A DNA stretch of 64,000 nucleotides, from NCBI GenBank assembly GCA_917880885.1, contig OU862913.1, positions 22,019,286 through 22,083,285 of the forward strand, written 5' to 3'. The position numbers and the translations under genes are program-made. Position 1 is the stretch's first letter; every line of letters begins with the position of its first letter. Positions 31,307 to 43,031 of the stretch are shown here, piece by piece. The DNA comes from Limnephilus marmoratus. Lineage: Eukaryota > Arthropoda > Insecta > Trichoptera > Limnephilidae. The notes below the pieces were generated by a model, which was given only the letters and a program-made list of their open reading frames with translations, had not been told where the DNA came from and made no database searches.

Positions 31307-31350
31307 TTTAACTCCACACGGGAGGCCCTGAGATAAATAATTTCCTTTAC
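31307..31350 (-). mobile_element. Short tail of the hairpin-tail LINE/SINE B
   Basis: ctccacacgggaggccctgag: only the last 45 bp of the 3' hairpin. It shows how short these insertions can be. Confidence 0.6.
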
Positions 31351-31622
31351 TTTTTTTATTTTTTTTTTTATTTATTTTAAGAATAGATAATACTCGTACA
31401 TATTGTAATCAGCAAACAAGTCCTGCTAAGCCAATTGAATTGGCTTGTCAACAACAGGTGCTTATATATAGGGGACTGCCTTACTAGCGTCTTTCATTAC
31501 GGTGCGGAAGGAACAGAGTTCGCTCCCTAGTGGATCCAATTATTTTTTTTAATATTATAATAAGACATTCGGCCATTCTTTAAGTTTAAACGCCATCTAG
31601 TGCATTAAATCAAAACTTTAAG

Positions 31623-32368
31623 ATGAATAGGAAGAAAGCCACAAAAAAAGCACCATCTACCGATTCAGAGGACGATTACAACGATAACAAAATGATTAAA
31701 TTCATGGAAAAAAAATTCGAAGATCTGTCAGAAAAACTATTGAAATCTTTCAAAGATCAAATAAAAAATGAACTTAGAGACCTTAAAAAATCTGTAGAAT
31801 TCTGCTGCAATAAAATTGATGAATACGAAGAAAATAATTTAAAAAAGATACACTTATTAAACAACTGCAATCAGAAAATAAGGATATAAAATTACAATTA
31901 AATAAACTGGAACAAATGCACAAACAAAATAACATCGAAATACAGGGAGTTCCGTTTAAAGATAATGAAAACATAACAAAAATAGTGAATAACATAATGG
32001 AAACTATTAAAGGCGAAACAGAATCCTCAAAAATAACCAATATTTATCGAATCAAAAACAGAAATCCTTTAAACAAATACCCAGCCATTGTTGTATCATT
32101 TCAAAATAAGGAAATTAGAGACCAAATCATCGACAAAAAAAGAAAATACGGTTTTTTGTCCACAAAAAACTTTAACTTTCCAGAAGATAACAAAGTTTAC
32201 ATTAATGAACAACTGACACCACAAAATAAACACCTACTGTACCTGGCAAAATCATCAAGACTTGGATACAAATTTATCTGGGCTAAAAATGGACACGTTA
32301 TGATGAGAAAAGATGAATCAGCCCCAATCATCCAAATAAGACAGCCGGCAGACATTCCCGCAGAATAG
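31623..32368 (+). pseudogene. LINE ORF1: coiled coil, RRM-like and FP-like C-terminal domain (one frameshift)
   Basis: The first part (from ATG 31623) is charged and heptad-like (MEKKFEDLSEKLLKSFKDQI), a likely coiled coil for trimer formation. The frame is lost at an A-run (31841-31846), and the other frame continues with DTLIKQLQSENKDIKLQ and the RRM-like NIEIQGVPFKDNENITKIVN. The C-terminus (YINEQLTPQNKHLLYLAKSS, GYKFIWAKNGHVMMRKD) has the layout of the domain shared with baculovirus FP25K-like proteins, known in insect LINE ORF1s. Its role would be RNA binding in the retrotransposition particle. No zinc knuckle seen. Confidence 0.75.
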
Positions 32369-32412
32369 AGGATCAAGTAACCATATTGCACGTGTAAATT
32401 TTTTCTTTCAAC

Positions 32413-33606
32413 ATGTCTGACGAAAATTTTTTGTATGAAAATTATATTTGTAATAATACTAATGAACTAAATAATCACTTTAGAGATATAAACTTTTCAG
32501 TTCTTAATATGAACATACGAAGCTTAAGAAAGCATTTTGATGAACTCTGTGTACTTCTCGAAAGTCTAGATTTTTCTCCGAGTATTGTAATTTTATCAGA
32601 AACACAGATGAAAGAGGTAATCCCCTATAACCTTCCAGGATATGTCACTATTTCATCTGTATGCAAACATACTGGGCACGATGGAATCACTGTATTTGTG
32701 AAAAATTGTTTTAAGAAAACTACCTTCAAAATTTTAGATTTTAAAACAGCTAATGCAATTGAATTAACATTCAACCACAATAACTGTAATTATCTGATAT
32801 TAGCTATATATAGATCACCTTCTTTAAATGAATCACTCTTCACTAACGAACTTAATTCATTTTTTAAAACGGCTAACAAAAATAACTTCAACTTTTCAAT
32901 ATTAACTGGAGATATCAATATAAACATTAACGAAAATAACAAAAGAACAAACTCTATAAATGAATACTTAGATTGTTTGTCATGTGCAGGTTATCAGTCA
33001 TATATAAACTCACCAACAAGAGAAAATCTGAATAATTCCACGACTCTAGATCACATATTTGTAAAAACACACAAACACGTTAAAACTACTTCCTCAACTC
33101 TAAAAACAAATATTACTGACCACTACCCAACATTTTACGGACACAACATCTTAAACTCAAATTTAAAAGAATATTCTGAATCTGTTGAAAAAAATGATAT
33201 TAATTACGTCACACTAAACAATCTATTTCAATCAGAAAAATGGGACAATATACTCTCAACATATAACCCATATTCAGCATTAGAACTATTTTACAAAACC
33301 TTACAATATTACATTTCGAAATGCACTAATAAAATTGTTATCACTAATAGAAAATATAAAAAAATTAAACCATGGATCACTGTAGGACTAATAGTCTCCA
33401 TTAAACAAAGAGATAAACTATACAGAGAGATGTTAAATTATCAAAAAGCCTGTCAAAAAAATAATGTAATAATAATGTCTTTTATGAAAACTAAATATTT
33501 AATGTACAGAAATTTACTCAATAGGTTAATAAGAAGTTGTAAAAAGAAATACTTTTGTGAACAAATTGATAATGCAAAAAATGATACTAAAAAAAATGGA
33601 ATATAA
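32413..33606 (+). pseudogene. LINE ORF2 part 1: apurinic-type endonuclease
   Basis: The ATG at 32413 follows ORF1 by about 45 bp. Endonuclease blocks in order: FSVLNMNIRSLRKHFDEL (about residues 28-45), SIVILSETQM, YLILAIYRSP, ILTGDINININ, TTLDHIFV and NITDHYPT, covering the conserved N, E, D, N, D and H positions of the APE family. It nicks target DNA to prime reverse transcription. A linker with basic residues follows. The frame ends at a TAA 33604-33606 because an 8-A run (33589-33596) is one base short; the next frame continues WNIINEI into the RT. Confidence 0.85.
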
Positions 33607-33617
33607 TTAACGAAATA

Positions 33618-35396
33618 ATGACCAAAAAAAAAATAATATCAACTGATGTGAATGAGATTAAAATAAACAACAATACTATTACTGACAAATCGACAATTGC
33701 AGAAAATTTTAACAACTTCTTTACAAATGTAGTAGATCAAGTACTTGAATCTTCTAGTAAAATTGATAATACAACGCCCGTAGACTCATCTTTGCATTCA
33801 ATCTCAACTTACGACACAATTAACTCCTTAGAATATTTTTCACCCATCACAACAAATGAAATTGATAAACATATTGACGGTCTTAAATCAACAAATTCTA
33901 CAGGAATGGACGGTTTATCAGGTAACACACTAAAAAAAATTAAACAATATATTTTAACTCCTTTGCTACACATCTTTAATATATCCCTAAAAGAGGGACA
34001 TTTTCCTGAACAATTTAAAATCTCCACCATAATACCAATTCACAAATCGGGTGAAAAGCACATATTAGACAATTATAGACCTATCTCTTTAGTTTCAAAC
34101 CTCTCAAAAATATTTGAAAAATGTATCAAAAGTAGAGTATTGAATTACCTAGAACAAAACAAAATTCTGTCCCAAAATCAATATGGCTTTAGAAGTAAGC
34201 TAAGCACTGAAGATGCAATATTCGATTTGACAAAAAAATTATACACATCTGTTGATCAAAACAAAAAAAGTCTAGCTATATTTCTAGACTTAAGAAAAGC
34301 CTTTGACACGGTAAATCACAATATACTTATAAAAAAAATTAATCAAATAGGTTTAAAAAAAGATACATTAAAAATTCTCACTAACTATCTCAAAGACAGA
34401 AAACAAAAAACAAAAATTGGGAATTTTTATAGTTCTGAAACAAGTATAAAACATGGAGTACCACAGGGTACTGTGCTAGGCCCAGTTCTGTTTCTAATAT
34501 ATATAAATGATTTATGTAATTTTGTAATCCCTGGTAATATTGTATCTTACGCTGATGATACAGCAATAATAGTAAATGGAAAATCATGGCTTGAAACTTT
34601 CTTAAATGCATCAAAATGTTTGGCACATGTCACATCCTGGCTAAATAGTAATAAACTCTTCTTAAACTACAATAAAACATTTTACCTACCATTTTATAAA
34701 AACAGTAAAAACAAACCACCCAATAACCTTAAAATTAGAATACATATTGCTAACTGTAATCAAGTAACATGCTCATCTTGCTTTGAACTTGGAAAAGTTG
34801 ATAAGATCAAATACTTGGGTATATATATTGATACAAATTTAAATTGGCAATCACAAATTAATAATACCGTTTCTAAATTAAGATATCTTACGTACATATT
34901 TTACAGACTTAAAGAAGTGCTGAATATTGACAAATTGAAAATGATTTATTTTTCTTTGGTGCAATCTTCACTCATGTACGGAATAATAGGATGGGGTGGT
35001 GCGCTTGATGTTTTTATAAAACCTTTGCAAACAACTCAAAATTATATTGTCAAAGTTATGTTTAATAGAATTAAAACATTTTCAACACATGCTTTATACA
35101 AAGAATCTAAACTATTCAGTCTCCGTAAACTATTTATACTGCAAACTATGAAATATATCTATAAAAACAGAAACAAATTCGAAAAAAATGAAAACAGAAC
35201 AAACATTAGAAATAATAATGTATTCTATACCCCTCAAACAAACACAAAACAAATGCAAACTCACAGTAGTTTTATTGGACCTCGCACTTTTAACCTTTTA
35301 CCAAAAAATATCCAAGTTGCAACTAAACTTCAGCATTACATAAAAGAGTTAAAAATATGGCTATACCACACAGATGTAAAAACTCTATTTATTTAA
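33618..35396 (+). pseudogene. LINE ORF2 part 2: reverse transcriptase
   Basis: 592 codons. RT blocks in order: IIPIHKSGEKHILDNYRPIS (block 2), LSQNQYGFRSKLST, IFLDLRKAFDTVNHNIL (first catalytic Asp, about residue 224), GVPQGTVLGPVLFLIYINDL (about 280), SYADDTAIIV (catalytic DD at about 313-314), then the thumb KVDKIKYLGIYIDTNLNW and the C-terminal SSLMYGIIGWGG. All key residues are present. It is in the +2 frame relative to the endonuclease; originally one protein. The stop at 35394-35396 is followed by the 3' UTR. No RNase H domain. Confidence 0.9.
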
Positions 35397-35724
35397 TTTT
35401 ACATCAGTTTATATTTCTCACAAACTTTACACTTATTATTACACTTATAACTGTTATTACACTATACACTAATTATTACCTTGTACACTATTGTACACAC
35501 TTTTTGTACAAACTGTTTAAACCAATTTTAATAATTTTTTTTGCTTCAATACCACTGTTTGTTTTTTCTAGGTACTAAAATAAAATATATTTAACTATAA
35601 TATTACCCACGCACGGGCTGCGCCTTAGTGGGTTCCCATTATTTTTATTATATCTAAAATATGTAACTATAAAATGTAAAATTGGGAAAAATAAAGGATT
35701 TAAAAAAAAAAAAAAAAAATTTTA

Positions 35725-36475
35725 GTTACATATTGATTTTTTACATTTAAAATTTACATCTTATATCTACAGATTCAACATTTTTTTATACATATCAATA
35801 TCAATATAAATATTTTTTTTCCGATAGCCAATTTTTCACCATGTATTTAACCTTATTCATAGAAAATTACATTGCTTTATAGTGTCAGGTAATAAATTAA
35901 ATATCTTCGGTATGATGTATTCAAACGTTCTCTGTCCGTACTTATTGTTAAATTTCGGAACTATTAACCCGTCGTTGCGCGTGAATCTAGTGCTGTATTT
36001 ATGTTCTAATTTCTTCTCTTTATGCTGCGGGGTAAATATATGCTGAATTATAATTTTGTGCCATAGTATTGCTTTAACCGGTAAAATTTTGGCACTCTGA
36101 AACAGCAACGGTGTATTATGTCTCTGTTTGAAAATATTAGAGACGACTAATAATAATAAGACAGGGACGTATGGAGGAGCCTTGTCGATGCAATGGGTCC
36201 CCGACCCGAATAGGATAAGGGGAAGAAGATGATGATGATGATGACTAATAATTATACAATTACGTTTTGTACAACTTGGATTTGTTTCAGATTGGTTATA
36301 GTAGTGTTTCCCCATATTGTTAATCCATATCTTATAATAGATTCTGCCAGTGACATATAAATTATTTTAAGTGTTTCAATTGATAGGAAAAAAATTAATG
36401 TGTACATTCTGCCAGCAATTGATCTGAGTCTTTTACAGGTTTTTTTTATGTTTGTCCCATTTAAAAAAAACAATC
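35725..36475 (-). pseudogene. LINE RT C-terminus, tail-to-tail with the complete LINE
   Basis: The minus strand at 36473 downward encodes TCKRLRSIAGRMYTLIFFLS and TLKIIYMSLAESIIRYGLTI, then, after a small insertion (36155-36242), SNIFKQRHNTPLLFQSAKIL and QRTFEYIIPKIFNLLPDTIK. It is the same clade as the complete LINE but clearly a different family. Its 3' UTR runs to about 35725, touching the poly-A of the complete LINE. Confidence 0.8.
36155..36242 (+). mobile_element. 88-bp RTE 3' end with (GAT)n tail
   Basis: Exact 10-bp duplication GACTAATAAT at 36145-36154 and 36243-36252. Ends ggggaagaagatgatgatga, the tail style of insect RTE elements. It breaks the LINE frame. Confidence 0.8.
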
Positions 36476-36592
36476 TACTGTAACACCAAGATACACGTAT
36501 TCCGTAACTAATTCAAAGCTTTTTAGGGCTTGTGTCATCTGTGTGGAGGTTTTTTTAACGAAATGCAGGAAAGAAGGGTTTTTTAATGTGAA

Positions 36593-36850
36593 AACTGTCC
36601 AAGAGTCCCAACTGCTCCCAACCCCCTGGAGCCATTAAGACTAGAGCATGCCCAATTGGGTGTATGTTATGACGCTGAAGGTAGTGGGGAAGGGAAGAGG
36701 GTAGTGGGGAAGTATCTGGCATTTCAGATCAAGTTACCAAACACGGCTAAAGCCATTTCAGGTCAAGTTTAAATACTGAATGGTGGTCTTACACCTGGGC
36801 GACACTGAGAGTACCTTCCACTCTGGAACATTCCATAAGTAGTATATATA
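36593..36850 (-). mobile_element. SINE A, head missing
   Basis: From caagagtcccaactgctccc to gacactgagagtaccttcca and ctggaacattccataag. No tRNA head. Confidence 0.8.
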
Positions 36851-36881
36851 ATGAAGTAACAATATTTTTCTTACATTATTA

Positions 36882-37330
36882 GCTCCACACAGGCCTTGAG
36901 AAAAATAATTTCCCTCCGGGTCTGTGTTATCTTTGAGGAAGCTGTTTGGAAGGTCTTTTAAGGAAACGAAGGAGAGAAGGTTCTGGGAAGAAAAACAGTA
37001 TGAGGGGTGAATTTGAATCTCAGGATCAGTGTGTCCAAGAGTGACAGACATTATCTTCTTCCATCCATCAATAAAATATAAACACCTTCTCACAGCATCC
37101 CCAAAGACAAAGTACCGAGAAATGATTTTCTGAAGAGATAAGTCGGTAACAAGGAAAAAAGGTATGAGGGGTGGGTAGGAATCTGGGAGAGTGTGCGTAC
37201 AACAGTGACCCTTCTCACAGCTTCTTCCCAAAAGATAACGTTAGCACCGAGAGAAATTGTTTACTGAACCCGATAAAGGTGTTTTGGGCGTGTCCGCGTT
37301 ACAGAAGTAAGTTATTTTTTCCATTCCTAG
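36882..37330 (-). mobile_element. SINE B fragments, minus orientation
   Basis: The hairpin tail at 36885-36960 (ctccacacaggccttgagaa), then ggtatgagggg-type sequence to about 37055. A second broken piece of the same family occurs at about 37080-37240 (cacagcatccccaaagacaa, ggtatgaggggtgggtagga). Confidence 0.65.
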
Positions 37331-37344
37331 TAAAAGTGACTAGC

Positions 37345-37965
37345 TCACGTATGGGGGCTCCTTCGAAGCCAGAGTAAAGTTAGCTTCCCAGAAACTGGGC
37401 GTACTGTACAGGGCCCGCGGATATTTTAATAGTACACAACTGCTAACCCTGTACAAACCACAAGTGCGCCCCACGGTTGAATTTGGCAGCCACCTCTGAA
37501 ACACCTGAAAAATACCCTCGACTCTGTGCAGAAACGGGCGGTCCGCTTAACAGATTCTCCCATCATAACAAACGGATTGCAATCTTTAGAGCACAGGCGT
37601 CGGGTGGGAATGCTATCCTCGTTCTAACGGTATTACAATGGAAGATGCTCCGAGGAACTAGCATCATTGGTCCCTTCGGCACCGGTGCATAGTCGGGAAA
37701 CACGCCAAACACGCGCCCAACATTTGTACACGGTTGACATTTGTCACATAAGAATGGGTTGTTTCTTCGACTCGTTCTTGTGTTCAAACAGCTCGGCTGT
37801 GGAATGATTTGCCGGCCTCTGTGTTTCCTCCTTCCTACAACACGGGTCTCTTGACCAATGTTCATTCCTTCTTCTCCTCAAAAAGACCCTCCACACAGCA
37901 TCCCAGATGACATAGGCCCTGAGGGAAATTATTTTCCTCAGGACCTCCTATGTGGAGTTAATGTA
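37345..37965 (+). pseudogene. Hairpin-tail LINE RT C-terminus, copy 2
   Basis: Nearly identical to 340-985 at DNA level but with small indels that break the frame: a deletion near 37497 (the tctggtctggagctcc stretch is lost), a stop in the ttctaacggtatt region and an extra A near 37790. Hairpin tail at 37892-37960 with inner stem GGCCCTGAGG/CCTCAGGACC. Confidence 0.85.
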
Positions 37966-37969
37966 AAAA

Positions 37970-38509
37970 AAAATCGACCAAACATTTAATCAAATATGAA
38001 AATTAGTTCTTGAACAGATTTTTAATCAAATATCTTTCGTAAATTGATGACGTCAGATGTACCTACATCACATTTGAAGGTATTATTTTCTGTTTATTGG
38101 CTGCTAACGATAACTTTCTCAAAATGAACTTCTTTACGACTTTTGTTACACTTGAGTAAAATATCCGAGGAGTCTTTGAAACAATTTAAAGTGGCGTCTC
38201 TCGCTTCATTTCGTCCTAATGTCCCTCCAGGATAAATAACTCGGCCGACAGATAAAGGTGTTCCACTTTCTTTTGAGAAATTTCTATTACTTTCTCAAAT
38301 ACTTTGTGCGAGTTGCGAGTTACGTTTTGAAAAGAGCTTCTGGAATCTCGTGGGACAAACACTCATTTCCAGAATGATGAAATTTACAAGAATTACACCA
38401 ACATAAAGTAGGCATATTTTTTTTTTTAATTTGTAATATTTAATCATAGAAGACAATGTTAGCATCTCTTAAATGAAAATTTGAAACAGCAAAAAAATAA
38501 AGTGTACTA
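37970..38509. other. Unassigned stretch
   Basis: No repeat partner, coding block or fold recognised; possibly unique DNA. Confidence 0.3.
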
Positions 38510-38935
38510 TTCACACACAATAGAAGTGAAATCTTCAGAAAACTAAAGTAGTCGAGAGTGGGGAGACTACGAAGCACCTCACAAAAAGGAGACCGATAGG
38601 CTACGAAGCACCGCATAAAGAAGAGGACGATTATACTATCTCATTCTCTCGCAGGCTAAATCTTAATGAAAATACGTTTAATGTATGTGATTGTCTCTTT
38701 TTAGTGTCGCTATTTTTCGTTTCATCGAGATTCAAATCACAGCGGTGCTAAAGAAGTTTTCACTTCGAAAACTTTCGGTCGCATCTAAGAATTCAACCCA
38801 GAATCTTGTCCTTGCGCTCTGCTCTACCACTGAGCTAATTCGACCCTTTTCGCTTAGGTCATATTTAACTGTATCAAAGTTCGACTAAGAAATACCAACA
38901 TTATTTTCATTTTCTTAACGCATATATACATATAT
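38510..38935 (-). mobile_element. SINE C with tRNA head, plus related repeat
   Basis: The minus-strand head (about 38850-38770) has TTAGCTCAGTGGTAGAGC, the tRNA A-box region, and a mutated B-box GGTTGAATTCT. The body 38510-38770 (gtgaaatcttcagaaaacta, tatctcattctctcgcaggc, ttcgtttcatcgagattc) recurs at 50425-50660 and 62905-63360. Confidence 0.65.
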
Positions 38936-39007
38936 TGTCTTTTTCTACAAATGTACCGTGAATGTTTTTGTTTATTTTCGTAATAACTTAATAAGTAAAT
39001 TCAATTT

Positions 39008-39440
39008 GGAAGACGGGTATGGGTACCGCCGCCCCAGGAAGAGTATATAGAAGATAATTAACACCCCTACCATTGATCGCTCCAAATGATTCGCTACGTT
39101 TGGTTTCTTAGCAGGTATGCCCGGGTTCATGGGGTGACGTCTTGGCGGCGAATGCGTTTGCTCACCTATTGCTTGGTGGGCCGGATCGGGAGAGACTGGT
39201 TGAAAGAGAGCTAACTTAGACCTCTCCACCCGGACTATCTCGACCCATCACGTTGCAGCGCGGTAGGAGGGATGGATTTATTCGTGCGTCACTCCTGGAC
39301 ACATGAAGCCCCAGATTCCCACTCACCCCTCATACCTTTTTCCTTCCCGGACTCCTTCCGTTCCCTAAAAAGACCCTCCACACATCATCTTCAAAGATGA
39401 TATAGGCCCTGAGGATCTCCTGTGTGAGGCAAACTAAATA
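39008..39440 (+). mobile_element. SINE-like family B, near full length
   Basis: gacgggtatgggtaccgccg at the 5' end, tttggtttcttagcaggtat, cggatcgggagagactggtt, and the hairpin tail 39370-39432 with part of the inner loop deleted. Confidence 0.8.
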
Positions 39441-39839
39441 AGTTAAAGGGCGTGTGTTTTTAGTATTAATTATTTCCAAACACCGTATTTTGCCAAGCAC
39501 GCGAAATTTCCCATGGCGTTAGATTATAAAAAATAAAGTCTAATTATGCTCACACGGCGCAAGTGCGTTGCAATTATTGCCTCCCCATGCCTCTTCATTT
39601 TGTGCATACCTTCTTCCACCCTCGTGCGTCGTCAATTGTCACCTTTTACACACTCTGCCTCTTAGTTTCATTAATAACCGACACGTACGCACTTACCAAC
39701 AGTAGCGGAGTGTCACTCTCTAGAGGGGCGTTTGTTTATGGTATAGTAAAGTTGGCAGCATGTCTTTTTGAATTGGCAGAAGTAAAAGGATTTTAGGCTC
39801 TCATACCCTTAAATTAAATATACCTACCTGATAGTATCA
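39441..39839. other. Unassigned stretch
   Basis: A 77-codon frame at 39563-39796 has no recognisable motif. No repeat partner seen. Confidence 0.3.
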
Positions 39840-39841
39840 TT

Positions 39842-40106
39842 CTTATCTTCTTCTTCTTCCTTGCACAGGCCCAACTCATTGCCTAGGTAGGCTGTTGGGG
39901 TCGGCTCTTCTCGTTCTCAGGTTATAGCTTCTTCGGTTCTGGGTATCGCTTTCATCCAGGCAGTTTCCCTGTAATATTTTGGCGCATTGAGTCATCCAGG
40001 AGTTCTTTGGTCTTCCTCTGGATGACTGTCGATGAAGCTCCATAGATATGGCCTGCTTCACTGTGTGGTCTGGTGGTCTCCGTCTTATGTGCCCATACCA
40101 TCTCAA
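39842..40106 (-). pseudogene. RTE-type LINE C-terminus, family 2
   Basis: The minus strand encodes MRWYGHIRRRPPDHTVKQAI and RGRPKNSWMTQCAKILQGN, the RTE C-terminal pattern (rW.GHv.RR...GRPk..W). It ends in a (GAA)n-type tail at about 39846-39860. It differs from the (GTTA)n RTE at 11441. Heavily 5'-truncated. Confidence 0.8.
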
Positions 40107-40763
40107 CTGTCGAGCATCACTCTTGTATTGCCTATAATATCCTATATTTTAAGTTGTGCATAGCCTGCCTCACTAGGCGAACCTGTATTGAGTTTGAATT
40201 TTTAGTAAATTTTATCTCGCATTTTGTCCATGGTTTACTTATTTTAATGTATAATATAGGTTCCTATACAGCAATACTTTATTTTAGTTTACATTATTGC
40301 TTGCGTTTATACACAATGAAACGAAAACAGCAAGGTTATTACTACATAGTAGCAGTCAAATGACAAGGCGTTTGGGTGAGGGCACCAGATATAATATATC
40401 TTAATCACACTTTTCTTAATTCGATTAACATTATTCGAAGCCTTACACCTCAATCTGTCTTTTACCGAGCGACGAATCATATTTAGCAAGATAAATATTT
40501 TAATCAAATTCTTCTACTATTGAACCTCCCTTTAAAAATTTACGTTTGTTTTTCCAGTTTGCATTCAAAATTTTTATTGAAGCAAAACTTCTTTACACAC
40601 GCTCAACTTGTGGGGTAAGCTGGTGAACGCGTTACGAAAAGCGGTGATGTGTTACGAAAAGTGTGATGTTACGAAAAGCATGATGCGAACGGTAATCGAT
40701 GGCGAGGCGAACGGTCGGGCCTTTACGCACGCTTGACTTGGGGATTGATAAGGATAAGGATGG
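40107..40763. other. Unassigned, with degenerate gttacgaaaagc repeats
   Basis: 40630-40740 repeats gttacgaaaagc and ggcgaacggt; similar sequence returns at 41390-41445. Nothing else recognised. Confidence 0.4.
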
Positions 40764-41035
40764 TCACCCCAAAGTCGTAAGTCACCACAAAGTCGTAGGT
40801 CACCCCAAGGTCTAAATCACCCCAAGGTCCTAGATCACCCCAAGGTCGTAGGTCACCCCAAGGTCGTAGGTCAACCCAATGTCGTAGGTCACCCCAAAGT
40901 CGTAGGTCACCCCAAGGTCGTAGGTCACCCCAAGGTCGTAGGTCACCCCAAAGTCGTAGGTCACCCCACAGTCGTAATTCACCCCAGGGTCACAGGTCAC
41001 CCCATGGTCATATGTCACCCCAATGTCAATGTCAT
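40764..41035 (+). repeat. 18-bp minisatellite
   Basis: About 15 units of GTCACCCCAAGGTCGTAG with point variants. Because 18 is a multiple of 3, all frames stay open; the minus strand reads a repeating VTYDLG-type hexapeptide (40830-41018). I take this as a by-product of the period. Confidence 0.9.
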
Positions 41036-41429
41036 GTGTTCTTTTATAAGTTAGTGATATTTTACTTCAGTTTTGTGGTCTAAAGCACACTCGGTTTTTT
41101 ATGTTAATTTCGAATTATAGAATTTGAAAGCGTATTTCATCACTTTTCAAAAAAAGTTTTTAGTTTTTGGTTGCGTCAGAAATATTCCATTTATTTTAAT
41201 TTCATTGCAAAGCTGAATAATTTTGACCTTCCGACGAAATAGGTCCGTGGCCTGAGGGGTTAATGGTTTAATGGAATTACTTATTTAAACTTATAAATCT
41301 CATTGTAATGTTGAATCATTCTCACATCGTCTCCAAATCGGTTTTCCGATTCAATTTTACGTCCAGAAGTGTTGTCTCTTGACTTGGGGATTAAGCTGGT
41401 GAATGCGTGACGAGAGCGTTACGAAAAGC

Positions 41430-41690
41430 GAGGCGAACGGTAGTTGAGAGGGAGATATAAGTTAGTGAAGATAGAAAGAGAGAGAGAGTTACGTTTCGTA
41501 TATAACTGTAGGGGCAAGAGAGAGAGAGGTGCGAGCACACATTTTCTTTCGCTCTTTCTCTCATAGCCAGTTACGTTTCGTATATTTAAGACACAGTGCA
41601 GGCCTATTGTCTGTATCACACTGTAGGAGCAAGAGAGACCAGTTCGCGCGCACATTTTCTTTCTATCTTCCTTTCGTATAGATGGAGCTA
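41430..41690 (+). repeat. Degenerate duplicated block with GA-rich tracts
   Basis: agttacgtttcgtata, ctgtagg(g/a)gcaagagaga and cacattttctttc occur twice. No coding evidence. Confidence 0.6.
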
Positions 41691-42068
41691 AAGAAGTTTT
41701 ACTTCAGTTGTGTGGTCTAAAGCACACTCATTTTTTTTTCTGAACTTGACATTGACTACCAATTTTACATTCACACGTTAATTAAAACTTCGTTCGGTAA
41801 TAACGAATACAAAAATGCACCACAGAATGCATTTCTAATGGACAATTTTCATCCACGGTGCACTCATTCTTGCATTAATAATGCATTCGTTAATCGTATG
41901 CCACACGCGACTGCATTGTTGTCTTACGATTTTTTCCCTACTTCTTTTCAATAGTCATTTTCTCTTTGGTGCCTTCTTTGACGTTAGCACCACGTCATAG
42001 AAAGTGCAGTTATTGAATCGCATAAAATCATAATAATAATAATCGATTGATTGTCCACATCTTCTCTA
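41691..42068. other. Unassigned stretch
   Basis: No feature recognised beyond a short gctaaagaagttttacttca phrase shared with SINE C bodies. Confidence 0.3.
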
Positions 42069-42364
42069 TCTCTACATATTATAAATTAAAGTCCCACGCG
42101 TCGTCTGTCTGTCTGTTTGCGATAAACTCGAAAACTACTGAACTGATTTTCATGCGGTTTTCACCAATAGATAGAGGGTTTCGTGAGGAAGGTTTAGGTA
42201 TGTAATTTGTCAAGGATTTGTGTAAATTGGTTGAAACATAACGATAATTGTTAGAAGTGTCGGAAAAAGTCAAGCCGCCTGGTAGCTTTCATCGAAAACG
42301 CTGCCTAATCCTTTTGGGATATAACAAAACAATGCATAGTGGGATATTCCTCTTTTACAGATGC
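42069..42364 (+). mobile_element. Helitron-like element, 3'-truncated
   Basis: Starts TCTCTACATATTATAAATTA after an A, the same start as 60563, followed by (CTGT)n and ggttttcaccaatagataga. It matches 60563-60860 and then diverges before the CTAG end. Confidence 0.75.
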
Positions 42365-43031
42365 CTATATACTGTTAGATTGATTTTTAACGAATCACAG
42401 TCATCTTTCCTCTCTTCGCCCCCCATAGTTTGGTTTTACCCCTCATCTGTATCTTCTGGTTATTGAATTCGGATGTCTATGAAGAAACCCGATACTTTTC
42501 ATATTCCTCTCCAAAGAACCAACTTAAAGTTTTCCCATACTCTTGTGCGAATGTGATTATGGATATGGTTAGTTAGTTAGTTAATTTAAAAAAGAAACTA
42601 AAAAGCATATTTATTCAGACAAACTATTATAAACGTTATTTTCACCTCACTTTTTTCGTTTTTCATTGAAAATATGGCAAATCTTGACCGGGTAAACTGT
42701 TTGGTGATGTGTTTTCTAGAATTTTTTCAAATAGGCCACTTGCATGGATTTCATAACGACTTGGAAAAAATCGTGTGGATAGATTTTTTTACTAAGATTA
42801 CGAAAATGTTACAAATTTTTTTTAGAAATGTACAGTTTTTAATTATTTTTAATTAAATAAATTCATTATTTGGGCTCGTTACGTCACTACATGAAAATGT
42901 CCTGTCTTCGAAAATGTTCCTATTAATTTTGTAAAATTCCACAATGATTTATTTTTTTTATATGGCATCACTTTGATTTCAGGCGAATTTTTGAATTTGA
43001 AATTTAACGTTCACTAGATTTATTGTTTGTT
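42365..43031. other. Unassigned; short (GTTA)n tract
   Basis: ggttagttagttagttaatt at 42568-42587 may be an RTE tail, but no RTE sequence precedes it. No other feature. Confidence 0.35.

Larger units (their letters stand above)
31400..35719 (+). mobile_element. Near-complete two-ORF LINE (Jockey/CR1 group)
   Basis: ORF1 (31623-32368), endonuclease (32413-33606), RT (33618-35396), 3' UTR, AATAAA at about 35690 and poly-A at 35702-35719. The presumed 5' UTR has a palindrome AAGCCAATT-g-AATTGGCTT at 31428-31446. The exact 5' edge and target duplication were not found. Only two lesions were seen in over 3.7 kb of coding sequence, both length changes in A-runs. It is the youngest-looking element in the window. 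Confidence 0.88.

Noticed and set aside
40830..41018. 62-codon minus-strand frame with a perfect hexapeptide repeat (VTYDLG type)
   Set aside because: It is only the translation of the 18-bp minisatellite; any unit divisible by 3 gives an open frame. No start context or flanking coding sequence.
42568..42587. (GTTA)n as an RTE insertion
   Set aside because: The tail repeat alone is present; no RTE sequence to its left and no duplication.
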